Part shown: positions 55,790 to 64,000 of the stretch, in pieces | How the letters are laid out: each line of letters begins with the position of its first letter | Position numbering within the stretch: the stretch's first letter is position 1 | Assembly (NCBI RefSeq): GCF_000264765.2 | Contig: NZ_CP006664.1 | Span: 1,736,001 to 1,800,000, forward strand | Length of the DNA: 64,000 nt | Source: Edwardsiella anguillarum ET080813 | GTDB taxonomy: Bacteria; Pseudomonadota; Gammaproteobacteria; Enterobacterales; Enterobacteriaceae | Direction: 5' to 3' | Program-made: the position numbers and the translations under genes | The notes under the pieces: generated by a model | What the model was told of the DNA's origin: nothing | Databases searched by the model: none | What the model saw: only the letters and a program-made list of their open reading frames with translations

Positions 55790-55905
55790 TGTACCCGGCG
55801 CTGCGCAGGCTGCAAAGGGCGTTAACGATTGCGTGAAAAATAACCGTTGCATCGTGGCGAGAGCCGGGTATGATCGCCGCCGCATCCGTTAAGGATGATC
55901 GTTTT

Positions 55906-55940
55906 CTTGGGTTCCCTCACCCCAATAACCAAAAAGGTGA
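55906..55940 (+). promoter_or_regulatory. preQ1-I type riboswitch before yhhQ
   Basis: Stem TTGGG (55907-55911) with CCCAA (55921-55925), loop TTCCCTCAC, then the A-rich tail AAAAAGGTGA (55931-55940). TCAC in the loop can pair with GTGA in the tail to form the H-type pseudoknot, which would hide the GGTGA ribosome site five bases before the yhhQ ATG. Layout and target gene fit the preQ1-I class, which turns off queuosine-precursor uptake genes. Confidence 0.78.
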
Positions 55941-55945
55941 CATCG

Positions 55946-56605
55946 ATGTTTAGTTTTACACCGCAGCAGCGGTTTACGGCCCTGTGTTGGCTGTCTCTCT
56001 TCCACGTCTTGATTATCACATCAAGCAACTATCTGGTGCAGCTGCCGATCACCGTGTTCGGTTTCCATACCACCTGGGGCGCCTTTACCTTCCCGTTTAT
56101 CTTTTTGGCGACGGATCTGACCGTGCGTATCTTTGGCGCACCGCTGGCTCGGCGTATTATTTTGGCGGTGATGGTGCCAGCGCTGCTGATCTCCTACTGT
56201 GTCTCCGCCCTATTTTTTCAGGGGCAGTGGCAGGGCTTTGCCGCGCTGGGCAGTGTTAACCTGATGGTCGCGCGCATTGCCTGTGCCAGCTTTATGGCCT
56301 ATGTGCTGGGGCAGATACTGGATGTGCATGTGTTTAACCGCCTGCGGCAGACGCGGGCCTGGTGGGTCGCACCGACCGCCTCAACGCTGTTTGGCAACAT
56401 CAGCGATACGCTATCGTTTTTCTTTATTGCCTTTTACCGCAGCAGCGACGCGTTTATGGCAACCCACTGGGTAGAGATTGCGCTGGTGGATTATGCATTC
56501 AAATTGTTGATTAGCATGGTTTTCTTCTTGCCGATGTACGGCGTTATGCTGAATATGCTGCTGAAGCGGATAGCGTTTCGCCAGCGGCAGGTCTCGCCGG
56601 CGTGA
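55946..56605 (+). CDS. yhhQ: Queuosine precursor transporter YhhQ
   Basis: Inner-membrane transporter (VUT family) for the precursors preQ0/preQ1. From the ATG at 55946 it has 219 residues (E. coli 221). Conserved family stretches are ITSSNYLVQLPITVFGFHTT, FPFIFLATDLTVRIFGAPLA and GQILDVHVFNRLRQ, TASTLFGNISDT. Six hydrophobic segments are visible. The open frame reaches back to 55895, through the riboswitch, and is rejected. In E. coli dcrB follows directly; here two genes are inserted. Confidence 0.95.
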   Translation: MFSFTPQQRFTALCWLSLFHVLIITSSNYLVQLPITVFGFHTTWGAFTFPFIFLATDLTVRIFGAPLARRIILAVMVPALLISYCVSALFFQGQWQGFAALGSVNLMVARIACASFMAYVLGQILDVHVFNRLRQTRAWWVAPTASTLFGNISDTLSFFFIAFYRSSDAFMATHWVEIALVDYAFKLLISMVFFLPMYGVMLNMLLKRIAFRQRQVSPA

Positions 56606-56711
56606 TTCACGCGGGATGAGGGAGACGAAACGGGGTGCGCGCAGGCGTGCCCCGTTGTCGTTTCGGGATACCGCCGCCGCTAACGGATAACTCAAATCTA
56701 TAAAAAATTCA

Positions 56712-56732
56712 TATATATCATTATGATATATA
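56712..56732. promoter_or_regulatory. 21-base AT palindrome upstream of the GH3 gene
   Basis: A perfect odd palindrome centred on T56722, with arms TATATATCAT and ATGATATATA, 65 bases before the glycosidase ATG in AT-rich DNA. It could be an operator for a local regulator; no regulator gene is adjacent. Confidence 0.45.
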
Positions 56733-56796
56733 ATTTTATTTCGCTTTTTTCTGCGCTATGTTCCTCCACAGGAGAGATCTTTCTGAGGAGAATATT

Positions 56797-58809
56797 ATGT
56801 ATAGATCTGCACGGATGTATAAATACCTGCTATTGATATGCGCCCTGCTGTCGCCGTTCGCGGCGACGGCGTATTCCGCCGGAGCAGGGCAGCCGCCGGT
56901 GGTTTCCCGAGTACATCCGCTGCTGCATGTTCAGGGATACACCTTTCGCGATGCTAACGGCAATGGCCGCCTGGATCCCTATGAGGATTGGCGGCTTTCT
57001 GCGGAGCAGCGCAGCGCCGATCTGGTCGCGCGTATGACGCTGCGGGAAAAGGCCGGCATGATGATGATCGATACGTTCCGGGTGGCGCCGCAGGGTGCGA
57101 TCCCCCAGGAGGAGGCTGCGTTAATCCGTGAGCAGCATATGACGCGCTTCATTTTCCGTAATCCGGTGGTGTCGCAGCCGCAGTCCGGCACCAATCAGCT
57201 GACGCCCCGGGAGGTGGCAGAGGCGCTAAATCGGGCCCAGGAGATGGCGGAGCGAACCCCCCACGGCATTCCGGCGCTATTTAAGTCTAACGCCCGCAAT
57301 CACATTGATCCCCAGGCTCGGGAGGGGATCAATGTGATTAGTGGCGCATTCTCCTCCTGGCCGAAAGAGGCGGGGCTGGCGGCAACCCGAGACATGTCCC
57401 TTATCCGTGAGTTTGCCGGGATTATGGCCCAGGAGTGGCGCGCCGTCGGTATTCGCGGCATGTATGGTTACATGATGGATCTGGCGACGGAGCCCCGTTG
57501 GTATCGCGTTCATGAAACCTTTACCGAGGATGCCGATCTGATGTCGGACATTGCCCGCCAATTGATCCTGGGGCTGCAGGGCGAACGGCTAGGCCGAGAC
57601 AGTATCGCGCTGACAGTAAAACATTTTCCCGGCGGGGGGCCGCAGGAGAACGGCGGCGATCCCCACTATGCCTACGGGAAAAATCAGAACTATGCCGGGC
57701 AGAATTTTCACTATCATCTGAAGCCCTTTATTACCGCCATTGAGCTCGGCGTATCGGCTATCATGCCCTACTACGGTATTCCCGTCGGCCAGGCGCTGAC
57801 GCCAAACGACGTCGGTATGGCATTCTCGGCCGGCGTCATCACCGGGCTGCTGCGTGAGCAGCTTGGATTCAAGGGATATGTCAATAGCGATACTGGGATT
57901 ATCGGCGATCGCGCATGGGGCATTGAACACCTGCCGGAGCAGGAGCAGATTGCCATCGCGGTCAATGCGGGGACGGATGTCCTTTCGGGCTATCACAGCA
58001 ATGCCATCGTATATGACACGATTCGCGCGGGAAAAATCAGCCAGGAGCGGGTCGATCTGGCGGTCACCCGGCTGCTGAAAGAGCAGTTTACGCTGGGGCT
58101 GTTTGAAAACGCCTATGTCGATCCCGAACGGGCCGCGCAGACGCTGGGAAATAAGGCGTTTCAGGCGCGGGCCTCGCTGGCGCAGCGTAAGTCTATCGTC
58201 TTGTTGAAAAATGGCGACGATAGGGCGCCGCTATTACCGCTGAAGCCCGCGCAGACGCTATATGTGGTAGGGATGGATAAGGCGATTGTTGAGGGGTATG
58301 GGTTTCGGGTGATCAGCGGCGATCGGCGCGGCGGCGCGCTGCCCGCGATCCCGCCTCAGACGACGCGGGCGATCGTTCGTGTGGTGGTCAGCAATCCCTA
58401 CGTCGAGGCGCGTCGCTTTGGCGGCGCCGCCGAAGATGAGCTGAATGATCTGGGCTTTAGCGCGATGGCACGGGCTAAAACGTGGCAAATTACGCCGTCG
58501 CTGGCCGATATCCAGACGATTATGGCGCGGGTTGGGGCGGCCAACACGATTTTATCCATAAACTATCGCCAGCCGTTTGTGCTAGACCGCGCCAGTGGAA
58601 TGGATCGTGCCGGCGCTATCCTGGCGACATTTGGCGTTTCCGACCATGCGTTGATGGATGTGCTCAGCGGCCGTTTTAATCCACAGGGGCGCCTCCCCTT
58701 TGCGCTGCCTAATCGGGCGCAGGCGGTCGTTAACCAACTCTCCGATATGCCGGGCTACCGTGCCCTGGATACCTGGCGTCCCTACGGCTTTGGCCTGCGC
58801 TATCAGTAG
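56797..58809 (+). CDS. Secreted glycoside hydrolase family 3 protein
   Basis: Predicted exported beta-glycosidase of 670 residues. The start at ATG 56797 has GAGGAG upstream; the frame opens 13 codons earlier. A Sec signal peptide ends near residue 28 (AATAYSA). An EF-hand-like calcium loop DANGNGRLDPYE is at residues 52-63. The GH3 barrel has the substrate-site VKHFPGGG (about 274-281) and the likely nucleophile Asp365 in YVNSDTG. A C-terminal alpha/beta sandwich with QRKSIVLLKN is present. It ends GFGLRYQ without a fibronectin-like third domain, so it is shorter than E. coli BglX. The substrate is not predictable. It sits between yhhQ and dcrB, which are adjacent in E. coli. Confidence 0.88.
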   Translation: MYRSARMYKYLLLICALLSPFAATAYSAGAGQPPVVSRVHPLLHVQGYTFRDANGNGRLDPYEDWRLSAEQRSADLVARMTLREKAGMMMIDTFRVAPQGAIPQEEAALIREQHMTRFIFRNPVVSQPQSGTNQLTPREVAEALNRAQEMAERTPHGIPALFKSNARNHIDPQAREGINVISGAFSSWPKEAGLAATRDMSLIREFAGIMAQEWRAVGIRGMYGYMMDLATEPRWYRVHETFTEDADLMSDIARQLILGLQGERLGRDSIALTVKHFPGGGPQENGGDPHYAYGKNQNYAGQNFHYHLKPFITAIELGVSAIMPYYGIPVGQALTPNDVGMAFSAGVITGLLREQLGFKGYVNSDTGIIGDRAWGIEHLPEQEQIAIAVNAGTDVLSGYHSNAIVYDTIRAGKISQERVDLAVTRLLKEQFTLGLFENAYVDPERAAQTLGNKAFQARASLAQRKSIVLLKNGDDRAPLLPLKPAQTLYVVGMDKAIVEGYGFRVISGDRRGGALPAIPPQTTRAIVRVVVSNPYVEARRFGGAAEDELNDLGFSAMARAKTWQITPSLADIQTIMARVGAANTILSINYRQPFVLDRASGMDRAGAILATFGVSDHALMDVLSGRFNPQGRLPFALPNRAQAVVNQLSDMPGYRALDTWRPYGFGLRYQ

Positions 58810-58915
58810 GCTGCCGTCTACCCTGTGCCCGGCGCGCAGGGTATTTTTTCCCTGATTCCGCCTTTTCGGGGTTTTACGCTATGCTCTCCTTTTATCTCCC
58901 GACAGGAGGCGCACG

Positions 58916-59368
58916 ATGACACCGATCACGCTGTACTCGGCCACTCCGGCCGCGATCTTGGCGCTGTATCGAGCCATTCCGGAGTTTGTTCCGCGCCATT
59001 CGCTGGCGGATATACAGCGGCGTCTTGCCGGCCGTCAGGCCTGTCTCCTGATCGCCCGCAGCGGAGGCTGCGACGTGGGATTTAAGGTGGGTTATGCGCT
59101 GGATGACCAGACGTTTTACAGCTGGCTTGGCGGCGTTTTACCCGGATGGCGGCGGAAAGGAATCGCTCAAATCCTATTGCGTGCGCAGCAGACGTGGGCG
59201 TTAAATCAAGGGTATCGGCGTATTGAGGTAAAAACCCGTAACGGCTTTTCCGCGATGCTGGTGATGTTGATAAATAATGGCTATCACATTATTCAGGTGC
59301 AGCCTCAGGACGAGGTTGTCGACTATCGTCTGCGTCTGGTCAGGGATCTGCGTGTAGATGCGGCGTAA
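58916..59368 (+). CDS. GNAT-family N-acetyltransferase
   Basis: Predicted acetyltransferase of 150 residues with unknown acceptor. Acetyl-CoA motif A is LGGVLPGWRRKGIAQILLRAQQ near 71-92, followed by VKTRNGFSAMLVMLINNGYHIIQV, the usual beta-5/helix region. The ribosome site AGGAGGCGCACG is good. It is set with the GH3 gene into the yhhQ-dcrB interval and may have arrived with it. I do not recognise a named orthologue. Confidence 0.82.
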   Translation: MTPITLYSATPAAILALYRAIPEFVPRHSLADIQRRLAGRQACLLIARSGGCDVGFKVGYALDDQTFYSWLGGVLPGWRRKGIAQILLRAQQTWALNQGYRRIEVKTRNGFSAMLVMLINNGYHIIQVQPQDEVVDYRLRLVRDLRVDAA

Positions 59369-59444
59369 CATACGGTTACTTGCTTTTTGTTCCGCGATCG
59401 GGTGCGATGTGGAATTAGACCTTCGGACAACATAAGGAATTTCC

Positions 59445-60020
59445 ATGGGTAATTTAGTGAAGTTGATCGGCGTCGGGCTGTTGGTTACCGGACTGGCCGC
59501 CTGCGATGGCAGCTCCACCGCGGAGACCAACGCACCGGCGCAGGGGGCGAGCGCGACTCAGCCCAGCGTGCCGGCGGGGGCCAAAGTCAGCCTGTTGGAC
59601 GGTAAGATTGGCTTTACGCTGCCTGCGGGACTGAGCGATCAGACCAGCAAGCTGGGCTCACAGACCAACAATATGTCCGTGTATGCCAATAAAACCGGGC
59701 AGCAGGCGGTGATCGTCATTCTGGCGCCGATGCCGCAGGATAACCTGAATACCCTGTCGACCCGCCTGATTGACCAGCAGAAATCACGCGACGCCAGCCT
59801 GCAGCTGGTCTCGTCTGAGAGCGTTAAGCTGGGTGGAAAGGCGGTTGAGAAGGTCGTGAGTATGCAGCAGGCGAACGGTCACGCCATCTACTCCAGCATT
59901 ATCCTCGCCCAGGTCGGCGATCAGCTGATGACCATGCAGATCTCCCTGCCGGGCGATAATCGTCAAGAGGCGGCGAATATCGCCAACGGTGTGCTCGATA
60001 CCCTCTCCTTTGCCCAATAA
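59445..60020 (+). CDS. dcrB: DcrB-family lipoprotein
   Basis: Inner-membrane/periplasmic lipoprotein; E. coli DcrB is needed for phage C1 and C6 adsorption and supports lipoprotein maturation. The 191 residues match (E. coli 185). The lipobox is LAAC, with Cys20. A Ser/Thr/Ala/Pro-rich spacer follows (residues 21-45). The DUF1795-type domain begins VSLLDGKIGFTLPAGLSDQT, with NNMSVYANKTGQQAVIVIL. The ribosome site is AAGGAA. Convergent with yicH, 22 bases apart. Confidence 0.92.
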   Translation: MGNLVKLIGVGLLVTGLAACDGSSTAETNAPAQGASATQPSVPAGAKVSLLDGKIGFTLPAGLSDQTSKLGSQTNNMSVYANKTGQQAVIVILAPMPQDNLNTLSTRLIDQQKSRDASLQLVSSESVKLGGKAVEKVVSMQQANGHAIYSSIILAQVGDQLMTMQISLPGDNRQEAANIANGVLDTLSFAQ

Positions 60021-60042
60021 GCGTAATCGGAGGGCCGATATG

Positions 60043-61740
60043 CTATCGGCTCTCCGCCGCGATCGGTGGCGCCTCTGCGACCAGCTGTCCGCTGACCATG
60101 CGTTGATGCAGCGTGTGTCCATGCCCGTCCTGCGCCTGCAGCGTCGCATCGACGCCTTGGCGGAACGGCGTGCCGGCCTGCAGCGGTGCGCGTAGCGTCA
60201 GCTGCAGATTAATGCCGCCCTGCAGCGCCGTCAGCGCAGGCCAGCCCCAGGCATCCAGCTGACTGACCGGTACGCCGCGCCCGTGGAGCGCCAGCGTTAA
60301 TAGGCTGTCGCCCTGGCTCAGGGTCGCGCTGGCCTCCAGTAATCCCTTCTGTGAAATCGCGCTGAGATCGCTGACGCGGACGGTACCGCTGTCCGCCTGC
60401 AGCGTTGCCGACGGGCGGCGCAGATCCACCTTATTAAAAGTGGCCTCGCTGGCGTTGAACTGCATCTGTCCATGCCAGAGCCCCCAGCGGCGCTGGCGGG
60501 CGAGGGTGACATGGCTACCAAAGCCATCCAGTGCCGTTATCTGAAATGGAAAGTCGGGGTTAATATCGACCAACAGGGTACGGCTGAGAGAGAAACGCTG
60601 CAGCGTGATCTCCTGCAGCCAGGCGGGCAGCGGGCGCAGCCACAGCGTGCGCCAGGCGGTGGGCAGCGTGTACTCCAGGCCGACGATGGCTAAATCGTTG
60701 AGGGTCAGATGGCCGCTGTCACGCTGCCAGTCGCCGCTGGCGCGGAGCAGCGCATTGCTCCAGCGGGTGTTGAACTGGCGCAGCGTGATCCCCTGCGGCG
60801 TGAGGTCGGCGCTGAGCAGGGGATCGCTCAGATGCACCGCCCCGAGCACGATATCCGTCGCGTTGAAGGCCAGCGATCCCCGCTGGCTGTGCCAATGGCC
60901 ATCGGTCAGAGAGACATTGCGCAGGGTGGCATCCAGCCCGCCCAGTGCCCAGTCCTTGCCCTCAAGGCTGGCGCCCAGCAGATCGAGTCGGACGAGCGTC
61001 AACGGCGGCAGGAGCTGTAGCGCGTGTAGAAACGGCCGCAGCGCCTGTGGGCTTTGCCAGTGGATCTGGCTCAGACGCAGGCTGTCGATACGCCATGTGC
61101 CATCGGCCTGGCGCAACGCCTGCGCCGTCATTTGCCCGTTGGCCACATCGGCGCCCAGGTTATTCAGCCACAGCTGACGATCCCGATACTCCCCCTGAAC
61201 CAGTACGTTTTTGGCCGGAATATCGCCGATGCTCAGCGCCGCGGCGCTGAACTGAAAGTCGGCCTTGGCGCTGCCGGGACGCAGGGGAACGATGCCGCCG
61301 TCTACGTCGGAGGCCTGCAGGGGCCAGTCCGCGTGGGGCCAGCGGATCTGCATATCGTGCAGGCGCAGGGCGGCGGCGCTGATGGGGAGCGATGGTACAG
61401 CGTCCTGCGTCAGCGTCAGTTTGCCGCCGCTGAGGCCAATCGCGCTAAAGTGGCGCGGCTCGCTCAGTTGCTGCCAGCCGAAGGTCAGGCGCAGCGTCGC
61501 GGACTGGACCAGCGGGGGCTGACCGGCGCAGGCCAGGCTGAATCCGTTAACCTGTATCACCGTTGGCTGACGCAGGGTATGCTGCAGCGCGCTAAGCGTG
61601 ATGCGGTAGTGGGTATGCTGGTTGACCCAGTCGCTTATCTGGCGGGCCCCCCAGCGGCTCTGTACGATAAAATAGGCTGCCGCCAGCGCCAGCAGGATCA
61701 GTACGCAGAGCGCCAGCAGCAGTTTCCCGATAACTTTCAT
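60043..61740 (-). CDS. yicH: AsmA-family protein YicH
   Basis: AsmA-like protein of 565 residues (E. coli YicH 569). An N-terminal transmembrane anchor (residues 4-25, LLLALCVLILLALAAAYFIV) is followed by a large periplasmic region rich in beta strands. AsmA-like proteins are thought to bridge inner and outer membranes and move phospholipids; the role of YicH itself is less studied. Conserved stretches are AIVGLEYTLPTAWRTLWL, FPFQITALDGFGSHVTL and NKVDLRRPSATLQADS. It precedes xanP as in E. coli. Confidence 0.92.
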   Translation of the reverse strand: MKVIGKLLLALCVLILLALAAAYFIVQSRWGARQISDWVNQHTHYRITLSALQHTLRQPTVIQVNGFSLACAGQPPLVQSATLRLTFGWQQLSEPRHFSAIGLSGGKLTLTQDAVPSLPISAAALRLHDMQIRWPHADWPLQASDVDGGIVPLRPGSAKADFQFSAAALSIGDIPAKNVLVQGEYRDRQLWLNNLGADVANGQMTAQALRQADGTWRIDSLRLSQIHWQSPQALRPFLHALQLLPPLTLVRLDLLGASLEGKDWALGGLDATLRNVSLTDGHWHSQRGSLAFNATDIVLGAVHLSDPLLSADLTPQGITLRQFNTRWSNALLRASGDWQRDSGHLTLNDLAIVGLEYTLPTAWRTLWLRPLPAWLQEITLQRFSLSRTLLVDINPDFPFQITALDGFGSHVTLARQRRWGLWHGQMQFNASEATFNKVDLRRPSATLQADSGTVRVSDLSAISQKGLLEASATLSQGDSLLTLALHGRGVPVSQLDAWGWPALTALQGGINLQLTLRAPLQAGTPFRQGVDATLQAQDGHGHTLHQRMVSGQLVAEAPPIAAESR

Positions 61741-61938
61741 GGTGACTCGTCCTTTCAGTGTTCCGGGGCGGCATACGCGGCCGTGTCCAGGAGGGCATCG
61801 ATGCCGCTCAAAGGGCGGGATCTATCTGGCCCCGTTCACCGGGCACAGCCTAGTTTATGCCGTAATTATGTCCGAGGCTCAAGGGAAAGCGTCGTGAAAG
61901 GCGAAAGCGGGCCTGTTATCAAGCCCGCATAGCGGGGA

Positions 61939-63342
61939 TCAGCGGTGAGTCTCGTGCGGGAAAATCAGATTCAGTACGATAGCGGTGATCCCGCCCGCCG
62001 CAATGCCGGAGGAGAGCAGGGTTTTCAGCCATTGAGGGGCGAACTGCAGGATTTCCGGCTGCTGCGATACGCCCAGTCCCACGGCCAGCGACAGCGCCAT
62101 GATCATGATGGCGCGGCGGTTAAGCGGCTCACGCGAGACGATACGCACCCCTGAGGCGGCGATGGTGCCAAACATCACGATGGTAGCGCCGCCGAGCACC
62201 GGCTCGGGTATGTGCTGGACAAACCCGGCGACGGCGGGGAATAGGCCGAGCAGGACCAGCATCAGCGCGACCACGAAGCCGACCTTGCGGCTGGCGACGC
62301 CGGTCAGCTGGATCACGCCGTTATTTTGTCCGAAGCAGGAGTTGGGGAAGGTGTTGAAGACGGCGGAGAGCATCGAGTTGAGGCCATTCGCCAGTACCCC
62401 CCCTTTCAGCCGCTTCATATACAGCGGCCCAGAGACCGGCTGTTCTGAGACATCCGACGTCGCGGTGATATCTCCTATGGTCTCCAGCGAGGTCACCATA
62501 AACACCAGCATCAGCGGTATCAGCAGATTCCAGTCGATCCCCAGGCCGTAGTACAGCGGAGTCGGTATTGTGACCAGCGGCGCCGTATTCGGCTGTGCGG
62601 CGGACGCCGGCAGCATGTCCATCAGCCAGGCCAGTCCATAGCCGACGGCCATCGCGATCACCAGCGAGGCGACGCGCAGGTAGGGATTGCGCTGGCGGTT
62701 GAGCAGGATGATCACCAGCAGCACCGCCCCGGCCAGCAGCAGATTCCGCGGCGCGCCGAAGCTGTGATCGCCCATTGCGCTATAGCCACCGCCGATGGAG
62801 ATCAGACCGACCTGGATCAGCGACAGCCCGATGATCATCACGACGATGCCGGAGACCAGCGGGGTGATGATGCGGCGCGCCAGATGCAGGAAGCGTGACA
62901 GGATAATCTCTGTGCAGGAGGCCAGCATCAGGGTGCCAAACAGCGTCGCCATCATGGTAGGAATATCGGCGCCGCCGTTTTTTAGCGCCATACCGCCCAT
63001 GATCAGCGGCGTGACAAAGTTAAAGCTGGTGCCCTGAATCGACAGCAGGCCAGAGCCGACGGGGCCCCAGGTTTTGATCTGGAGCAGGGAGGCGAGCCCA
63101 GAGGCGAACAGCGACATGCTGATGATGTGCTGGGTATCCTGCGCCGGCAGACCGAGCGCCTGACAGATCAACAGGGCCGGGGTGATGACGGCGACGAACA
63201 TCGCTAACAGATGTTGGCAGGCGGCAAACAGGGTCTGCGCCAGCGGCGGGCAGTCATCCAGGCGATAGATCAGTTCGCTGCTGGTCGCCGGGGGCGTAGC
63301 CGGTTGGGCCATCGGATCGAGGTCGGTCGTTTGAGTGGTCAT
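61939..63342 (-). CDS. xanP: Xanthine permease XanP
   Basis: Proton-xanthine symporter of the NAT/NCS2 family. From the ATG at 63340-63342 it has 467 residues (E. coli 463); an ATG four codons upstream is an equal alternative, and neither has a strong ribosome site. The family QH motif is in [14 protein letters not shown]. The substrate-site glutamate lies in [17 protein letters not shown], and the NAT signature is [17 protein letters not shown]. About twelve hydrophobic segments are visible. Divergent from gltS. With ade and adeP it is the third purine-salvage gene in the window. Confidence 0.95.
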   Translation of the reverse strand: MTTQTTDLDPMAQPATPPATSSELIYRLDDCPPLAQTLFAACQHLLAMFVAVITPALLICQALGLPAQDTQHIISMSLFASGLASLLQIKTWGPVGSGLLSIQGTSFNFVTPLIMGGMALKNGGADIPTMMATLFGTLMLASCTEIILSRFLHLARRIITPLVSGIVVMIIGLSLIQVGLISIGGGYSAMGDHSFGAPRNLLLAGAVLLVIILLNRQRNPYLRVASLVIAMAVGYGLAWLMDMLPASAAQPNTAPLVTIPTPLYYGLGIDWNLLIPLMLVFMVTSLETIGDITATSDVSEQPVSGPLYMKRLKGGVLANGLNSMLSAVFNTFPNSCFGQNNGVIQLTGVASRKVGFVVALMLVLLGLFPAVAGFVQHIPEPVLGGATIVMFGTIAASGVRIVSREPLNRRAIMIMALSLAVGLGVSQQPEILQFAPQWLKTLLSSGIAAGGITAIVLNLIFPHETHR

Positions 63343-63575
63343 GTGTGCGGGCATCCAGGATCAACAATGGGCGCATTTTAATGATCTTTGCCACAAAAGC
63401 AATCGTTTGCGTTGAGTGTGTTGCCACTTTTTTGTGGCTTTTATTCCGCGTAGTTTTTTCGATAAAAGCTTGCCGCACTACAACCTTTGTCATTAAATTG
63501 TCAGGTTACTGAGCTGCGAAAAAACGGTGAAATTATATAACTTTCTGAAATATAAAAATTATATGGAGTACCTGA

Positions 63576-64000
63576 ATGTATCATTTGGATATTTATGGCA
63601 CGTTGGTTGCCGCGACGCTGGTGCTGCTGTTGGGGCGCCAGATGGTGCAAAAAATACCTCTGTTGACCAAATACACCATTCCTGAACCCGTAGCCGGCGG
63701 GCTATTGGTTGCCCTGGCCCTGCTAATCCTGAAAAAAAGCATCGGTTTTGAAGTCGACTTCGACATGTCGTTGAAGGATCCGTTGATGCTGGCTTTCTTT
63801 GCCACCATTGGTCTGAATGCCAACCTGGCCAGCCTACGCGCCGGGGGCAAGGCGCTGAGTATTTTCCTGTTTGTGGTGGTTGGGCTGCTGATCGTACAGA
63901 ACGCCATCGGGATCAGCATGGCGAAACTGATGGGGCTGGATCCGCTGATGGGACTGTTGGCAGGCTCTATAACGCTGTCCGGCGGCCACGGTACCGGCGC
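63576..64000 (+). CDS. gltS: Sodium/glutamate symporter GltS, 5' part only
   Basis: Sodium-coupled glutamate importer. The ATG at 63576 follows ATGGAGTACCTGA (GGAG ribosome site). 141 codons are visible of about 400. The N-terminus MYHLDIYGTLVAATLVLLLG, the re-entrant-loop region TKYTIPEPVAGGLLVALALL and the family signature SGGHGTG at the window edge identify it. The frame runs off the window; no lesion is seen. gltS-xanP-yicH is the E. coli order. Confidence 0.95.
   Translation, partial: MYHLDIYGTLVAATLVLLLGRQMVQKIPLLTKYTIPEPVAGGLLVALALLILKKSIGFEVDFDMSLKDPLMLAFFATIGLNANLASLRAGGKALSIFLFVVVGLLIVQNAIGISMAKLMGLDPLMGLLAGSITLSGGHGTG

Overview
The window reads as the replication-origin region of an enterobacterial chromosome. 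Gene order and protein sequences match the Escherichia coli oriC/dnaA backbone closely, but GC is high (high fifties by eye) and several accessory genes differ. I infer Edwardsiella (Hafniaceae) or a close relative from this pattern; no rRNA or other marker in the window settles the genus. Nearly all of it is core genome. I see no insertion sequence, prophage, tRNA, rRNA, CRISPR array or toxin-antitoxin pair.

Layout. Positions 1-1591 carry asnA (cut by the window edge), asnC and mioC. oriC lies at about 1600-1890, with DnaA boxes, GATC-rich DNA and AT-rich repeats. It is followed by mnmG-rsmG, the F1Fo ATP synthase operon atpIBEFHAGDC (5235-12176) and the UDP-GlcNAc pair glmU/glmS (12454-15862). 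A low-GC glycosyltransferase gene sits between glmS and the Pho-regulated pstSCAB-phoU operon (17116-21655). Next comes a purine-salvage and phosphatase group: yieH, ade and an adeP broken by one in-frame stop. A degenerate phosphopantetheinyl-transferase-like gene, a TVP38/DedA-type membrane protein and smrA follow. The leftward block mnmE / yidC-yidD-rnpA-rpmH (28373-32207) and the rightward block dnaA-dnaN-recF-gyrB (32932-39059) diverge from a DnaA-box/GATC-rich intergenic region. After that come yidA, yidR, yidQ, the heat-shock pair ibpA-ibpB, avtA, the mannitol operon mtlA-mtlD-mtlR, yiaF, glyQ-glyS, tag, a yiaC-like acetyltransferase, a GDT1-family Mn exporter behind a manganese riboswitch, yiaD, tusA, yhhQ behind a preQ1 riboswitch, a secreted GH3 glycosidase, a GNAT gene, dcrB, yicH, xanP and the start of gltS.

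How it works together. The core is the replication and growth hub: origin, initiator, clamp, gap repair, gyrase, energy generation, tRNA modification (mnmE and mnmG products form one complex), translation (rpmH, glyQS), RNase P protein, membrane protein insertion and cell-wall precursor supply. Nutrient and stress modules are set into it: phosphate, mannitol, purines, manganese, queuosine precursor and heat shock. Several show recognisable control elements: Pho boxes, CRP sites, a sigma-32 promoter with a thermometer-like leader, and two riboswitches.

Best leads: the single TGG-to-TGA lesion in adeP; the manganese aptamer that starts inside the preceding gene's last codons; the low-GC glycosyltransferase with a coding-like remnant next to the pst Pho boxes; the phosphopantetheinyl-transferase homologue lacking the usual Lys-Glu pair; and several perfect palindromes in operon gaps. 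I found no convincing wholly new multi-gene system.
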